This document shows positions 23,395-35,019 of a stretch of DNA of 64,000 nt, piece by piece. Both the position numbers and the translations under genes were made by a program. Every line of letters begins with the position of its first letter. The stretch's first letter is position 1. The stretch comes from Gigaspora margarita (lineage: Eukaryota > Glomeromycota > Glomeromycetes > Diversisporales > Gigasporaceae), in NCBI GenBank assembly GCA_009809945.1, contig WTPW01000323.1:113622-177621 (forward strand), read 5' to 3'. A model generated the notes under the pieces. The model saw only the letters and a list, made by a program, of their open reading frames with translations, ran no database searches and was not told the DNA's origin.

Positions 23395-23735
23395 TAAATA
23401 TATATAATATTAAATAACTCTTGATCACCAGTCCATTTTGGATAATTTTACTACCAAAATGTTCATCTCAATGAGACGATTCTAACAAGCCCAAAACCAT
23501 TAAAATCCAATCACAGGGTCACAAGATCGCTAAGGTTTTGCATTATTATATATATAAATTTTAATATATATATATATATAAATGCAAAACCTTTAACGAT
23601 CTTGTGATCCTGTGATTGTATTTTAATGATTTTGGGCTTGTTAGAATCATCTCATTGAGACGAACATTTTGGTAGTAAAATCATCCAAAACGGACCAGTA
23701 GAAAAAAAGTTACTTAATATTAAATAATATATATA
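23395..23735. repeat. 340-bp palindrome with two TCTC/GAGA modules
   Basis: Left arm 23406-23545 (AATATTAAATAACTC, GATCACCAGTCCATTTTGGA, TTCATCTCAATGAGACGAT, AACAAGCCCAAAACCAT, CACAAGATCG) is mirrored at 23580-23725. The centre is a TATATA tract near 23560. Each arm itself contains a small palindrome, so the whole can fold as one long stem or a cruciform with side hairpins. Confidence 0.85.
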
Positions 23736-23819
23736 TTATATATATATTATATACCATATATAAAGAACTCTCCCTGTAGATCCCTATTACCAAAAACAGA
23801 AAAGAGAAAAAAAACCTTC

Positions 23820-25250
23820 CCGCGACAATATTTTCCAATTTTACTAAGTAAAGTGATATTTAGCCCTTAAGTAAACTTGTCAAGCACCCAAATATTGATC
23901 TAAAAAAGGTGCAATATTTGGTAAAACTGGCCAAGAAAACTGTCTAGAAGCAAAAAACTAAGAAATTAACAAATTCACAGTTTTTTCGCCATATGGCAAC
24001 AACAGTCCTAAGGACCAACAAGTAAAAATAGCGCAAAAGCAAAGCCCGTCCTTGCTTTACCTAAAGCTACTCAAAGTTTCAACAACAAACCCATTCTAGG
24101 ACCATCCCAACTACCAACAAACATGCAGCAAGTAGCTCTTCTTTTTCTTTTGGCTCCCTATTCCAATCACGCAAATGGCCCAGCCCAAAGAAACCCCACT
24201 TAGTGAAAAGCCTGCGAGCTCTGAAGCAGAACATACTAAAGAATTTGTCAACATCATTATAAATGACTGGTTTAAACTCACTTTCAATGTTATCTTCTCT
24301 GTTCCTACTCTGCCCGAATATGCAGACAAATACTTGTTCTATATCAATATTACCAAACTAGGAAAAGTTTCCAAAATAGTCAACTTTCCACTCTGATGGT
24401 TGTGCAAGCATAACGAAACCAACCAGTTAATTCTGTTTGAACTTATAGCACAAGAAGACGGTACTATCAACATTAATGCCAGAACAACCTGAAGTTGTGA
24501 CCTTGCAATACAAATACAGCTATACAAGCAGGCAATGAAACTATACACAAAGCACAAAAGCCCAGACACCTTCTTCCTTATTCCATATAGCTTCTTTACA
24601 GATATAGAAACTGACAATGAATCCATTTGTAGTATCAAGAAAATTATGCAGCAGCCTGCTACACAAAATACAACAGCAGACACAAATCCACAAGCAGCCC
24701 CACTTGCAGGTACTTCTGCCAACCTATTATTTCTAGTTTAACCCATATCTCAGTTCAAACTCCTGTACCACAAGTCACCAAGACCAGTAGAAAATGATCT
24801 AGAATCATCTAACCCCAAGCTGCACTTCCAAGTAAGGCATCCTGAATAGCATCGAATACTATTCTACAAAATAGTAAGAGATTATACAGCCAAGTTGCGA
24901 AAGAGGATCTATTGATAACTGACACAGCCCCATCTACAGAGCACATGAAATGGGCTACCACAGTACTGAAAAAAAGAAAAGGGCCAGACACACCTGTGGA
25001 CCTCCAAACCTGGTCATATGACTCAATTGCTGAAGCACTCTCAAACATAGAAGGGATTAACAAATTCACTAGCCACATGCTTTCAGCCACACCAACTTGT
25101 CTCCCTATACCTGAGGCCATTCAGCTCAAGCTTGTCCACCATGATACTAGATTCTTCATAACCTTTACTCAAAACCCAAGAACTAAACTAGCACATCAAT
25201 TGGAATGCATGGAATTATTCGAAAATGTGCTCAAAGCCTACAAAACATAA
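23820..25250 (+). pseudogene. LINE 5' region and ORF1 N-terminal part, broken
   Basis: From about 23820 the composition shifts to CA-rich plus-strand sequence typical of this LINE. Coding pieces alternate between frames: 24175-24396 (KETPLSEKPASSEAEHTKEF, then DWFKLTFNVIFSVPTLPEYA), 24535-24741 (KHKSPDTFFLIPYSFFTDIE) and 24912-25250 (MKWATTVLKKRKGPDTPV, then PEAIQLKLVHHDTRFFITF). Frameshifts lie near 24400, 24750 and 24900. I recognise no zinc knuckle or RRM. Assignment as ORF1 rests on its position upstream of and in line with ORF2 (44823 onward), from which it is separated by Gypsy element A. Confidence 0.55.
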
Positions 25251-25295
25251 AACAATCTCACACTAACCAACTGACAAACACATAACACAATATAC

Positions 25296-26512
25296 TTGAT
25301 GCTTAAAAAGATGCTCATAAACCATTTCCTCACAAATACTAACTTCTTCAAACTCTCACCTAAGGCAATTTATGAGCTTATCCAATATGCAAGAGGTTTC
25401 TTGCAAATTAAAAATGAGTCAGAAGAGACTTACAAACAAATAAAAGAGGAGATCACAAAAGCAATAGAAGAAAGACTACTGCTACTTCTTCTACACCCTG
25501 CAGAGATCTCAGAAGCGATACTAGACATCCTTCCTTTCTCACTTCCTATCAAACAACGATCACATACCAGAGGAGTAGTCAATGCCCTAAGAAAGATCTA
25601 TAAGTTTAAAAAACTTCCAGACACATACTTTATAAAACTTCTCCCACTTCCAGATTACTACAAAGACCTTAGAGCAGATTTATGCAAATACTTTCCAATT
25701 AGACACAGATCAGCCCTACCCCATATAGGCTCCTATAAAAAGATATTAGCAGACTACTATGAAATTGAGGACAGAATTCCTAGTGTATACTTTGATCTGC
25801 ACTCTGAAAAACAGCCTCTTTCTACAATTTACCAAGAGCTCAATCATAGAGTAAGAAGCTTCTTCCCATATGACCCAGCAACAACAATGACCCCTCTGGC
25901 TGATATAGTTGCAGAAATAAGGGAATTCTACAAATTCAAAGTATTACTAAATGATTACTTTAGCATCAAACTGCCTTTGCCATCAGATACCAGTAAAATT
26001 AGAACCAAAACCAAATTTACATTTCCAATTACGGATGACCAAGAGGCTAAAGAATTCATGAAACAAGTAGCACTATATTACAAAATCAAGCTTCCTCTAC
26101 CCCAACATATTATGCAGGCCAATCCTACTGACAAGCCTGCCCTCCCACCATTTGACCAGATGATAAAGGAGATCACAATTCTCTTTTCAATTCAAACATC
26201 CAAACAATTAGTAGAGACTGTGAAAGAACTACGCAAATACTATTATTTTATACAGCTTCCAGATAAGTGGATTCAAATTCCAACAACTCTTCAGAAGAAA
26301 CATCAGCTGACTCACCTCAGACAGTGACCCAAACACTCCCATTACCGGATAATCTACTAGACCTAAAGACCTTCCTTGATGATCAAAACATAGAAATAAC
26401 ACTTCAATCACTAAGCAACAGGACATAACACCAACCATAAAAACTCTCCAGCAGCACTTTAAGATAGGCAGCATCCCAGACTTTATACTGAAATTACTCC
26501 CTCAACCTGCTC
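25296..26512 (+). pseudogene. LINE ORF1 C-terminal part built of YKFK-LPD-LPLP repeats
   Basis: A 343-codon open frame (25296-26327) continues after a stop through a second frame to about 26512. It contains a degenerate repeat of roughly 25-70 residues whose core is (E/A)LRKxYKFKxLPDxYFxIxLPLP. Clear units: LRKIYKFKKLPDTYFIKLLP (from 25594), IREFYKFKVLLNDYFSIKLP (from 25917), VALYYKIKLPLP (near 26075), LRKYYYFIQLPDKWIQIP (from 26228) and LQQHFKIGSIPDFILKLLP (near 26450, past the stop). Helical prediction is plausible, but I know no named family. Its role as a LINE nucleic-acid-binding ORF1 product is inferred from position only. Confidence 0.5.
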
Positions 26513-26815
26513 CAACATAGAGCATATTCAGCACAAATAGACCATCATGCCCCCTTACCTAGCACAATACAAACATTCACAAGTATCCCACAAACCTCTG
26601 AAGAACCCAACAATACAAACTTAGACTCTCTGATAGAAGAGGAAGCCAACAACACCAACTTCAACCTACCAACGAATAAGGAACCTGCTGTAACAAACAG
26701 GGATTCAGACCGGTGTTTTTAAAGAAAAAAGGAAAATATATTTTTATTAAGCAAACTAGAGAACAATGATTCTACAAAGATTCGTATTTATACTAGTTTT
26801 ACTATTATTGCATAT
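26513..26815 (+). other. LINE ORF1 end and unexplained left flank of Gypsy A
   Basis: The Asn/Thr/Glu-rich ORF1 tail (EEEANNTNFNLPTNKEPAVT) ends near 26715. From 26716 an AT-rich stretch of about 100 bp that is not LINE-like runs to the ATAT target copy at 26812-26815. Its partner flank at 44539-44728 is also not LINE-like. Element A therefore appears to have landed in a small (about 300 bp) insertion already present in the LINE. No clear LTR or TIR ends were found for that piece. Confidence 0.5.
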
Positions 26816-27726
26816 TGTTAGGAGTGGATCGGAATCCCGTGACGGTCGAATTTTCTGCAAGTCCGAAAGAGCCGCCAGAAGAAACATGACCCTGTAGATC
26901 GAAATCTCGTGACTCTTTTACTGCGCCAGAAACCTCATGACTCACGTGATCCACATGACTGTGACATTTTAATAAAAATAAAAAAAAACTTTCCCGCACC
27001 TTATACTGTGCCTAAGTTCCCATAGTTCCCCGTCCAAGCCCCACACCTCAAAAGCCTCGATCTGGATGAAGTTTTAGCCATTAATCACGAAGAAATCAGA
27101 AGATTGAAGAAGGATCAGATTAAGAATTGGAACAATTTAACGATAATAAGGCATCAATAGAATAATCAGCCCTTTGTTCAAAGATCTGGTTCCGTCATAG
27201 AGATATGTCAAAAATAGGAAAAATCATTTAAATAGTAATTTTAAATTGATTTCCTGCAAGACCAAATCGGGTATAGCGTGAGGCCGTGTCTTAAATTTTC
27301 ACGATGAAAATTTAAGCAGTGAAATCGAATGCATACGCTCATGATAGAAATTAGCCCGAATAAGTAATTGATTAAAAAGGGTGTAACAAGATAGTGTGAT
27401 CTTCCTGTCTTCTTTTATTTCAAATTTCTTCTTTTTGTTTTCTTTGAGAATTTTTATAAATAGATCAAAAATTTAGCTTAGAAAAAGAGTGCATTCAAAT
27501 TGTAAATAATGAAAATTTAATAAAGAAAAACTTTTGAATCTGAAACTCACCCTCATTTCTGTGTTTTCCCTTTTATTCGTGACAAGCCTGTTAAGCCTTA
27601 CCTTGCCAAATTAAACCGCCTCTCTTTTATCAGACTTGGTACGCGGTCTCGTATACCTGAGTTTTTCTTTTGTTTGGTGTGTGTGATTGGTTGTTCGTTC
27701 ATATCACACGCCCAGCGCATTCGACA
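26816..27726 (+). repeat. Left LTR of Gypsy A
   Basis: 911 bp, TG...CA. From 26988 on it matches 43797-44534 with few differences (for example TATACTGTGCC against GATACTGCGCC). The left-specific first 170 bp correspond to the N gap on the right. An AATAAA-like signal and transcript end would lie near 27520-27550, but this was not resolved. Confidence 0.9.
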
Positions 27727-27776
27727 ATTTGGTGGTGACTGTGAGATCCTCTATATTTTTTTTTATTTAAATAAAC

Positions 27777-28640
27777 ATGGATCCACTACGTGTTGAAGAA
27801 GATAATCACTCTGAACATGAAGAAGACCGTAATCAAACTCCCGTCAACCCTGCTTTGCCTCCTCCTGGTCAAGACCGTCAAAATGGAAACCAAGAGCCCT
27901 TGCATGTAGTATTAAGAGAAATAGCCACAGCCTTTAGGAATGCCACTATTGGTGTTGCTGCTGCTGCCCGTCCTGCAGCACGAGAAACCAATTTAGTACG
28001 AGTAGATACCTTTCATGGAACCGAAGATGAAGATCCTCTTGAATAGGTCGAAACCTTTGAACGTGCTGCAGATGCTAATAATTGGAGCCCTGACCGAAAA
28101 ATAAGAATAGCCTCTGGATATCTGCGTGGTGTTGCTGCTACCTGGTATGATGGAATAAAAAGGACTTTAGAACACTAGGATAATGCTCGTGAACTGGATA
28201 TTAGCTTTGTTCCTTATTTTACTGCGTATTTTGCCACCCCCGAACGCCGTCACAAATGGCAGGTTGATTTGAATACCTTGGCACAACGAGTTGATGAATG
28301 AGTGGATACGTATGTGTATAGTTTCAAGAAGTTGTTGCATAGGGTAGACCCAGATAACCGCCTTCCTCAACGTATATGGTACGAATGTTTTTGGGAGGTT
28401 TGAAGCCAAAGATAGCCTCGTGGTTGAGTGTGGTCGGACCGAGAAATTTGGAAGAAGCTGTGATAGGAGCCCGTAAAATTGAAGCTGGTGAATATTATAA
28501 AGAAAAAAATGAAGCAAGAAATTAGCCAGGAAAATTGAAACTGACCTAACCCAGTTAACGCACCAGATACAAACCATGTCCATGAATTACGACTGAATCC
28601 TTACCGCCCTTGCAGCCCAGGTAGAGACAAATGAAGTGAA
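27777..28640 (+). pseudogene. gag of Gypsy A
   Basis: Starts at the ATG 51 bp after the LTR. The frame runs through ARETNLVRVDTFHGTEDEDP and FERAADANNWSPDRK to GVAATWYDGIK and FATPERRHKWQVDL, the capsid-like retrotransposon gag core. In-frame stops occur at about 28044, 28179 and 28300, and the frame shifts near 28380. Gag would assemble the virus-like particle that packages element RNA. The same FERAADANNW motif is present in element B's gag, so the two elements belong to related lineages. Confidence 0.85.
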
Positions 28641-29655
28641 GCCGCATAACAATAATCAGTGTAACGGATATAATAATAATAATAATAATAATTACAATAG
28701 GCCCTCCCGTGTGACTTGTTACAATTGTGGTGAACCCGGCCATATTTCTCGGGATTGTATGTCTGAAAGAGTTCCCGTACGAAATATGCCCCCACCAAAT
28801 CAAAGTCAGAACCAAACCCAAACCCAAAATCCGAATCAAGCCGCAAGGAATCAGACCAACGAACCTACCGTGCAAATTTTACCTCAAGCCCGTAATGTCA
28901 ACCTGTGTGACCTCAATGACACCAGTTACTACCCGGAAGAAGAAGAAGCCTTTGTTACCTCCGTGGCCCGGCATCAACCTTACAGTACTCAAAGACCACG
29001 TAGAAACGTAAAGAAATCGGAAAGTAAAGCCGAAGAAAAGCTAAGGAATAACTCACCAGAAGTTGACCTCATGATACCTCCCGTACAGGTGATGCCCCTG
29101 CAAGCTCCTGAAGTCCTGCTGGTACGACCTCGGTGTAAGAGAGGCCCATATATTGTTGATCAACTCGAACCGTATAACGTGGCGCAGGATCTCCTAAACA
29201 TGAAAGTTAATGCAACTGTAGGTCAACTGTTACATTATCCGAACCAACGCTGTAATTTAGTACAAGTATTGAAAAGGCCTTTTATAGTTGAATCCAACCC
29301 CCCTATGGAAGATATAGAAACAAATGTAGCCCAACTTACCTTGAGTGAACGAACCACAGCTGCCCGTTGTTACGTCCGAATTAAGAACAATCCTATAGTC
29401 GCAATATTGGATTCAGGTGCTGCCATGAGCCTGATGTCGAAGAAAATGATGGATAAGTTGGCTTTAAAAATTGATGGACCATCCACCACCTTAGTAGTAA
29501 CTGCAAACAGAACCAGGGAGCGGGCTTTAGGCAAAATTAATAGTGTTAAATTAACTATCCGTGATATTTTAGTTCCTACGCCCTTCAAAATTATTGAATC
29601 CTCAGAGGACTTGTTGCTTTTAGGTATGGATTGGTTTGTGAGAGCTCGGGCCTGA
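28636..29655 (+). CDS. Gag C-terminus (CCHC knuckle) and aspartic protease of Gypsy A
   Basis: An Asn-rich run (28669-28695) precedes a zinc knuckle CYNCGEPGHISRDC (28717-28758; C-x2-C-x4-H-x4-C), which binds element RNA. A low-complexity linker follows. The retropepsin domain has its catalytic triad in ILDSGAAMSLM (Asp codon at 29410) and the flap-side ILVPTPFKIIES...LLLLGMDWF near 29570-29640. The frame ends at 29655 in a TGA that interrupts the polyprotein (ARA-stop-IHFAEK). The 339 open codons are the longest intact piece of A. Confidence 0.85.
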   Translation: MKPHNNNQCNGYNNNNNNNYNRPSRVTCYNCGEPGHISRDCMSERVPVRNMPPPNQSQNQTQTQNPNQAARNQTNEPTVQILPQARNVNLCDLNDTSYYPEEEEAFVTSVARHQPYSTQRPRRNVKKSESKAEEKLRNNSPEVDLMIPPVQVMPLQAPEVLLVRPRCKRGPYIVDQLEPYNVAQDLLNMKVNATVGQLLHYPNQRCNLVQVLKRPFIVESNPPMEDIETNVAQLTLSERTTAARCYVRIKNNPIVAILDSGAAMSLMSKKMMDKLALKIDGPSTTLVVTANRTRERALGKINSVKLTIRDILVPTPFKIIESSEDLLLLGMDWFVRARA

Positions 29656-29673
29656 ATACATTTCGCTGAAAAG

Positions 29674-30660
29674 GTGATGTACCTGACCTACGGAGATAAG
29701 ACCACCGAGGTACCAATATCGACCGACGGAGAATCCCCAATCGAGGTTATCGAGGAACCGGCTGAAAGTGAAGGAACATTTGACAAATTTGAGTATAACA
29801 ATAAAGCCCTAGAGAGGCAGAAGGATTTTATACTGAAGAAATGTCTGATGACGATCTCTTCCAGAACCCTTGGGAAAATTATCAGGGCCCTGCCACTTAC
29901 CTCACCGATATGGAGGAATTACCAACCCAAGAAGCCGCACCCGAGGATGAATCTTTAGAAAAAGGATTAAAGGAAAGCATAGATGCCACTCACCTGAGTG
30001 TCGAAGAACGAGAAGTCGCTCTCCACCTGTTGTGCCAGGAGAAAGACCTTTTTGCTTGTAATATGAATAATCTTGGTCAGACCAGTGCCTTCACGCATGA
30101 AATAGACATGGTATCAGCCATACCCATAAAACAACCACCGTACCATGCCGCTCCGTCTGTACGGGAATTTATAAGAAAGGAGATGGAATCCTTAAAAGAC
30201 AAAGGATTAATAAAAGATTCCAAGAGTCCCTGGACTTCACCTATAGTAGCCGTGCCCAAGAAAGGTAGAAAATTACGTATGTGCATAGACTACCAGAAGT
30301 TGAACTCGGTTACGGAAAAGGACGCTTTTCTGCTCCCAAGAATTGATGACTTGCTTGAAGTATTTGGCCGTGCTTCGTGGTTCTCGTCCCTTGACCTTAT
30401 GTCAGGATACTGGCAAGTCCGTATGAAGGAAAGTGATCAAGAAAAGACTGCTTTTGCAGCCACCTTTGGCACCTATGAATTTTTGGTATGTCGTTTGGCC
30501 TCTGTAATGCTCCCGCAACATTTCAACGCTTGATGAACCAAGTGCTTGCTGACTTTCTGGAAAAATTCGTGGTGGTCTACATCGACGACATCATCATTTA
30601 CTCCGCTACCTTTAATGAACACGTGCTCCACTTGACAGCTGTTTTAATAAATTAAAAAGT
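29674..30660 (+). pseudogene. Reverse transcriptase of Gypsy A
   Basis: The linker at 29674-29958 overlaps the RT frame that begins by 29841. RT landmarks: PYHAAPSVREFI, WTSPIVAVPKKGRKLRMC, FSSLDLMSGYWQ, then a one-base frameshift near 30487 that breaks the (M)[12 protein letters not shown] block. The catalytic YIDD is at 30578-30589. A short deletion or shift near 30640 separates it from the connection domain. The Asp residues of the YIDD box and LDLMSGY are retained, so inactivation is by frame breaks. Confidence 0.88.
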
Positions 30661-31400
30661 GTAAATTTAAAATTAAATCTTGACAAATGCACTTTCTTTA
30701 AACCGCATCTGCAGTTCCTCGGCCACGTAGTGGGTCGTGATGGTATACGCCCTGACCAAGCAAAAGTAGAAAAGGTACAAAATTTCCCTGCCCCCGTGAA
30801 CATACGACAACTCTGTAGTTTTATAGGATTAGTTTCCTATTACAGGAAGTTTATTCCTAAATTCGCCTCGATTGCTCGCCCCCTGCATTATTTATTACAA
30901 AAAAATGTAAAATTTGAATGGAATCTGGAACAAGAAACCGCTTTTAAACAACTAAAAGGATACTTATTAGAAGTGCCAATCCTTCATTATCCGAACTTTG
31001 ATAAGACTTTTATCGTCCATGCCGATGCATCCGTGTTTGGCTTGGGCGCCGTGTTGGCGCAGAAGGATGACCAATGTAAAGAGTATGCTGTAGCGTATGC
31101 AAGTCGTGGATTAACAAAGGCTGAGAAAAACTACAGTACTACAGAGCTCGAGTGCCTCGCAGTATTGTGGGCAATTAAATATTTCCGGTACTACTTGGGG
31201 CTGGATCCTTTTGTGGTTGTGACTGATCATGCGGCCCTTAAGTGGCTGCAAACCACCGCATTAACTGGTGACGAGCCCAGTGGGTCCTCCGTATGCAACC
31301 GTATAACTTTTTTGTAATACACTGCCGTGGGAAGAAGCATAGTAATGCAGATGCATTATCCCGGTACCCCGAAATCCTTAAAGATCCTAATAATAATAAT
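30661..31400 (+). pseudogene. RT connection and RNase H of Gypsy A
   Basis: Contains FLGHVVGRDGIRPDQAKVEK, the YYRKFIPKFASIARPL block and an RNase H domain (HADASVFGLGAVLAQKDD, STTELECLAVLWAIKYF, VVTDHAALKWL). The frame closes at 31317. Another frame carries the expected NADALSRYP ending near 31340-31370, so one more shift lies near 31300. RNase H removes the RNA strand during reverse transcription. Confidence 0.85.
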
Positions 31401-31589
31401 AAAGAAAAACTTTAATAATAATAAAAAAAAAATAAAAAATAAAAAATTCAAGAACTCCCTTAAATCTGGTTAAACTATAAATCCAGTCCAGGTTACCGGT
31501 GTCCTGGCCCCTGCAATTAAGTTTATCATACCCACGCATATATATATATATCCTGAAAAAAAAAAAAAAAAATTTTTAAATTTTTTTTC
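31401..31589 (+). other. Low-complexity spacer in Gypsy A
   Basis: AAT and A-rich simple sequence, then TCCAGGTTACCGGTGTCCTG at 31484, and a poly-A/T junction before the integrase frame. The CCAGG...CCTGG motif is shared with element B (38000 and 38530). Confidence 0.6.
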
Positions 31590-31906
31590 ATGGATTCCAC
31601 ACACTACGAACATTTAAAGCGATACCTCGAGACGAAATATTTGCCGCACGAACTGGACGAAGAACAAGTGAAGAAATTGGACAAAAAGAGTGAATATTTT
31701 GAAGTGAAAGGAGGGTTTTTATATATAAAGGACAATAAGAATAAAGGAAATTTGATACGAGTCTTACAACAACATGAGGTCGACCCAGTTCTATTCTTAG
31801 TACATACGCACCCACTCGGTGGGCATTTTGGGATGAAGGTTATATTTGAGAAAATTCGTAGCACTTATTTTTGGCCCCAAATGTATCAAAGCATACGGAC
31901 GTATGT
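31590..31906 (+). pseudogene. Integrase N-terminal half of Gypsy A, cut by element B
   Basis: An open frame from 31590 leads through a linker to the His part of the HHCC zinc finger (VHTHPLGGHF near 31803-31830) and STYFWPQMYQSIRTYV, and ends at the ATGT target copy (31903-31906). The Cys half (CEVCQ) is found just after element B, and the frame matches if one copy of the target duplication is counted. Confidence 0.88.
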
Positions 31907-33038
31907 TGTGAAGGGCTCTCGCCTTAGGAGTTTTCTTTTGATTATTATTATTTCTTATTATTTTTTTATTTTTATTGTTATACATATATATATATATCTT
32001 GTTTAGTAGTAGTATTAGTCGTACATATATTATTGTTCTCTAAATAGGCTTTGTTCATACCTGTATTGGTCAGATCGGTCCAATAGGACAGATCGGTCTG
32101 ATATGTCAGATCGTTCATATCTGACAGATNNNNNNNNNNNNNNNNNNNNNNNNNNNNNNNNNNNNNNNNNNNNNNNNNNNNNNNNNNNNNNNNNNNNNNN
32201 NNNNNNNNNNNNNNNNNNNNNNNNNNNNNNNNNNNNNNNNNNNNNNNNNNNNNNNNNNNNNNNNNNNNNNNNNNNNNNNNNNNNNNNNNNNNNNNNNNNN
32301 NNNNNNNNNNNNNNNNNNNNNNNNNNNNNNNNNNNNNNNNNNNNNNNNNNNNNNNNNNNNNNNNNNNNNNNNNNNNNNNNAACAACTCAGTAGAGTACAG
32401 CTCACTACGAGTTAATAACTCAGTTGAGTTTTAATACTTCGAAATCATAATAGTAGAAGTAGTAACCCTTCTAAGTTTCATCCATATTATCCTGAATACG
32501 CTTCTGATATCCCTGTTGTTATTATAAAAACCTTGTTGTCAGTTTTGGAGTAACTTTCGAAATTCGAGTAGAAGAGTTAACGTAGAATAGTTACCATGAT
32601 ACCTTTATAGAAAAACCTTTAATTGTTACCTTGACCCATTGTTAGCAAAGTCAAACAATACTTGTGTGCCTCATTTATCGAACAATCCGATCCTGTGATA
32701 CCGATATCAGACTGATATCCAAATCGACACCATAATTGGAACCTGAAAATTCAGATACCTCATCATCACGTGAACCCCATGAAAGCAACTTGCCGATTGC
32801 AAGCCGATATCCATATTTATATCCCATAAGCCGCAGCTAGGATTGACTAATAGATTATTGTTGATATCGTCCTACCAAGACTTTCTGAACCTTGAGACCC
32901 AGACCAAATATTCCACGCCTCTTTCTGCCTGCCAGTTCAAGGTTTAAGAGTCTTGAGCACTTTGTAGATAGTATTTTAGTTAGTTTGTTTAGTTAGGTGT
33001 ATAGTTTGACCCAACCACGACCGGTTTACACCTTCTCA
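31907..33038 (+). repeat. Left LTR of Gypsy B (with N gap)
   Basis: Matches the right LTR at 41151-42300. An N gap at 32130-32380 falls exactly on the tandem repeats that are resolved in the right LTR, so their copy number here is unknown. Confidence 0.9.
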
Positions 33039-33163
33039 ATTGGTGGTAACTGTGAGATTGAACTTTTTAACCTACCCGAATCAAGATTTAGATAGAACTA
33101 CCAATCCAAAAACCTCCCTATAAAATCTTCCTTCAGATAGTTTAGTTTAATTGTAACTTCAAG

Positions 33164-34110
33164 ATGTCCGACATGGCCGATTTTGACATTGAAAGACCCA
33201 TTGGAGAGGAAAGACAACTTCCTCCATACGAACCCTGAAACAATGAAGACCCACGTGACAACCGTAATCAAGCTCAGAATCTTTTTCGAGATATTGCCCA
33301 AGCCTTTAGGGATGTAGCCCAACATGAGGCTCCAGCCGCTCCTAGAGAAAATAACTGGGTACATGTAAGAACTTTCAAAGGCGAAGAAGATAAGGACCCC
33401 GTGGAGTGGGTCGAAGCCTTTGAACGAGCTGCTGATGCCAACAACTGGGCTAGAGCTAGAAAAATTAAAATTGCTTCAGGGCATCTGGCAGGAATTGCTG
33501 CCAGTTAGTATAATGACCAGAAGGATGACCTTCTCTACTGGGATGATGATGAAATCCTGAGGATAGTTTTGTCCAGTCATTTGTTAAATATTTTGAAACC
33601 CCAGAAAGAAAACATCAGTGGCAGTTAGAATTAACCTCATTGAAGCAAAAATCAAAAGAAAAGGTGGACTAATATACGTATCAGTTCAAGAAATTGTTAA
33701 AGAGAACCAACTCTAATCGTCAAATACCTGCCGCATACGTTATCTGAATGTATATAGGAGGACTCCATGGGAAAATCGCCACCTTAATGTCTGCAGATGA
33801 TTTCGAAACATTAGATGCCGCTATTGTCAAAGCAAGAAAAATAGAGGCTGGTTAGTACTATGACAAGCAGGAACTCACCAATCAAGCCCTTGACGATTTG
33901 ACCAAGAAAATGCAGCAAATGGCAGTAAATTATGAAAATTAACCACTGCCTTATCGGCAAGGGTTGAAACTGCCAGCTCCTCAGTACCATCCGGCACTTA
34001 TCAGCCCCAAGTCCGGCAGTATCCACCCCGACAAGCAAGAATCGAGGGAGTCACGTGCTATAATTGTGGTGAAAGAGAGCATATTTCTAGGAATTGCCTT
34101 GCGGAATGAT
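33164..34110 (+). pseudogene. gag of Gypsy B with zinc knuckle
   Basis: The frame begins MSDMADFDIERPIGEERQLP with a stop near 33237. It continues RENNWVHVRTFKGEEDKDP, EAFERAADANNWARAR and KIKIASGHLAGIAAS-stop. Frames then shift several times to the CCHC knuckle CYNCGERAHISRNC (34056-34097). The closest relative in this window is the gag of element A. Confidence 0.85.
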
Positions 34111-35019
34111 GTCAATCTTCTCGAAATTTCTTTTCTACTCAAACTAGGAATACCACACAGTCAAGAAACATCAATATGTGTGATATTGTTACAAATGGTG
34201 GCAATCCAGAAGTATATGCCATGAAGAGATGTAAAAGGCCCGAAGCCAAAACAAATTGGGATAAAAGAATAAGAAAGAGGGTTGCTTCTGACCCAAATCA
34301 ACACACGCCAACACCCCAACCTACGGCTATAGAAGAAATTATCCCAGAACCTACCATAAACCTTCTGCCAATTCCGTTGGAAGCTACCAATCGGACTCGA
34401 AGACGTAGGGGACCTTCGGTTATAGATTTAATTCCCCCATACAATATTGCAGAAGATCTGCTGAATCAGTGTGCCAATGCCACCTACGGACAATTGTTGC
34501 AAGTTCCAAAACAGTGTAATAATTTGTCACAAGCTTTAAAATGACCTATCATCCCCCAAACTGAAACCAACCTGGCGATAATAAACTTGAACCAAGGACC
34601 TCCGCAGCTAAATGTTATGTTAGGATTAAAAATAATCCAATATTGGCCGTTTTAGATTCCGGAGCCGCCGTCAGCATAATATCAATAAAATTAGTAAAGA
34701 AACTTGGTCTCACCATCACTGAGCCCTCTAATATAGTAGTTATCACTGCCAACAGCACCCGGTAAAGAGCATTAGGAAAGCTAGTTGGAGTAAAACTAGT
34801 AGTACAAAGCATACTGGTACTTACTGATTTCCAAGTTATTGAAAATCCTGATAAAATGATGCTACTAGGGATGGATTGGTTTCAAAAGGTCCGCGCCTGG
34901 CTTCACTTCGATGAAAAGAAGTTATTTATCTGATACCTAGGGAAAGGTATGGAAATCCCCGTATACCAATCCAAGGAGGATAAATTAGAACCACCCCAAA
35001 GCGAAATTGATGATAATGA
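34111..35019 (+). pseudogene. Aspartic protease region of Gypsy B
   Basis: An open piece at 34176-34544 carries a Pro-rich linker and GPSVIDLIPPYNIAEDLLNQ, which parallels element A's protease-proximal segment. After frame changes the retropepsin motif VLDSGAAVSI appears (Asp codon at 34655), then MMLLGMDWFQKVRAW near 34855. Stops near 34760 and 34930 break it. Confidence 0.82.

Noticed and set aside
28555..28875. Minus-strand ORF with an Ile run
   Set aside because: Antisense shadow of the Asn-rich, zinc-knuckle part of Gypsy A gag.
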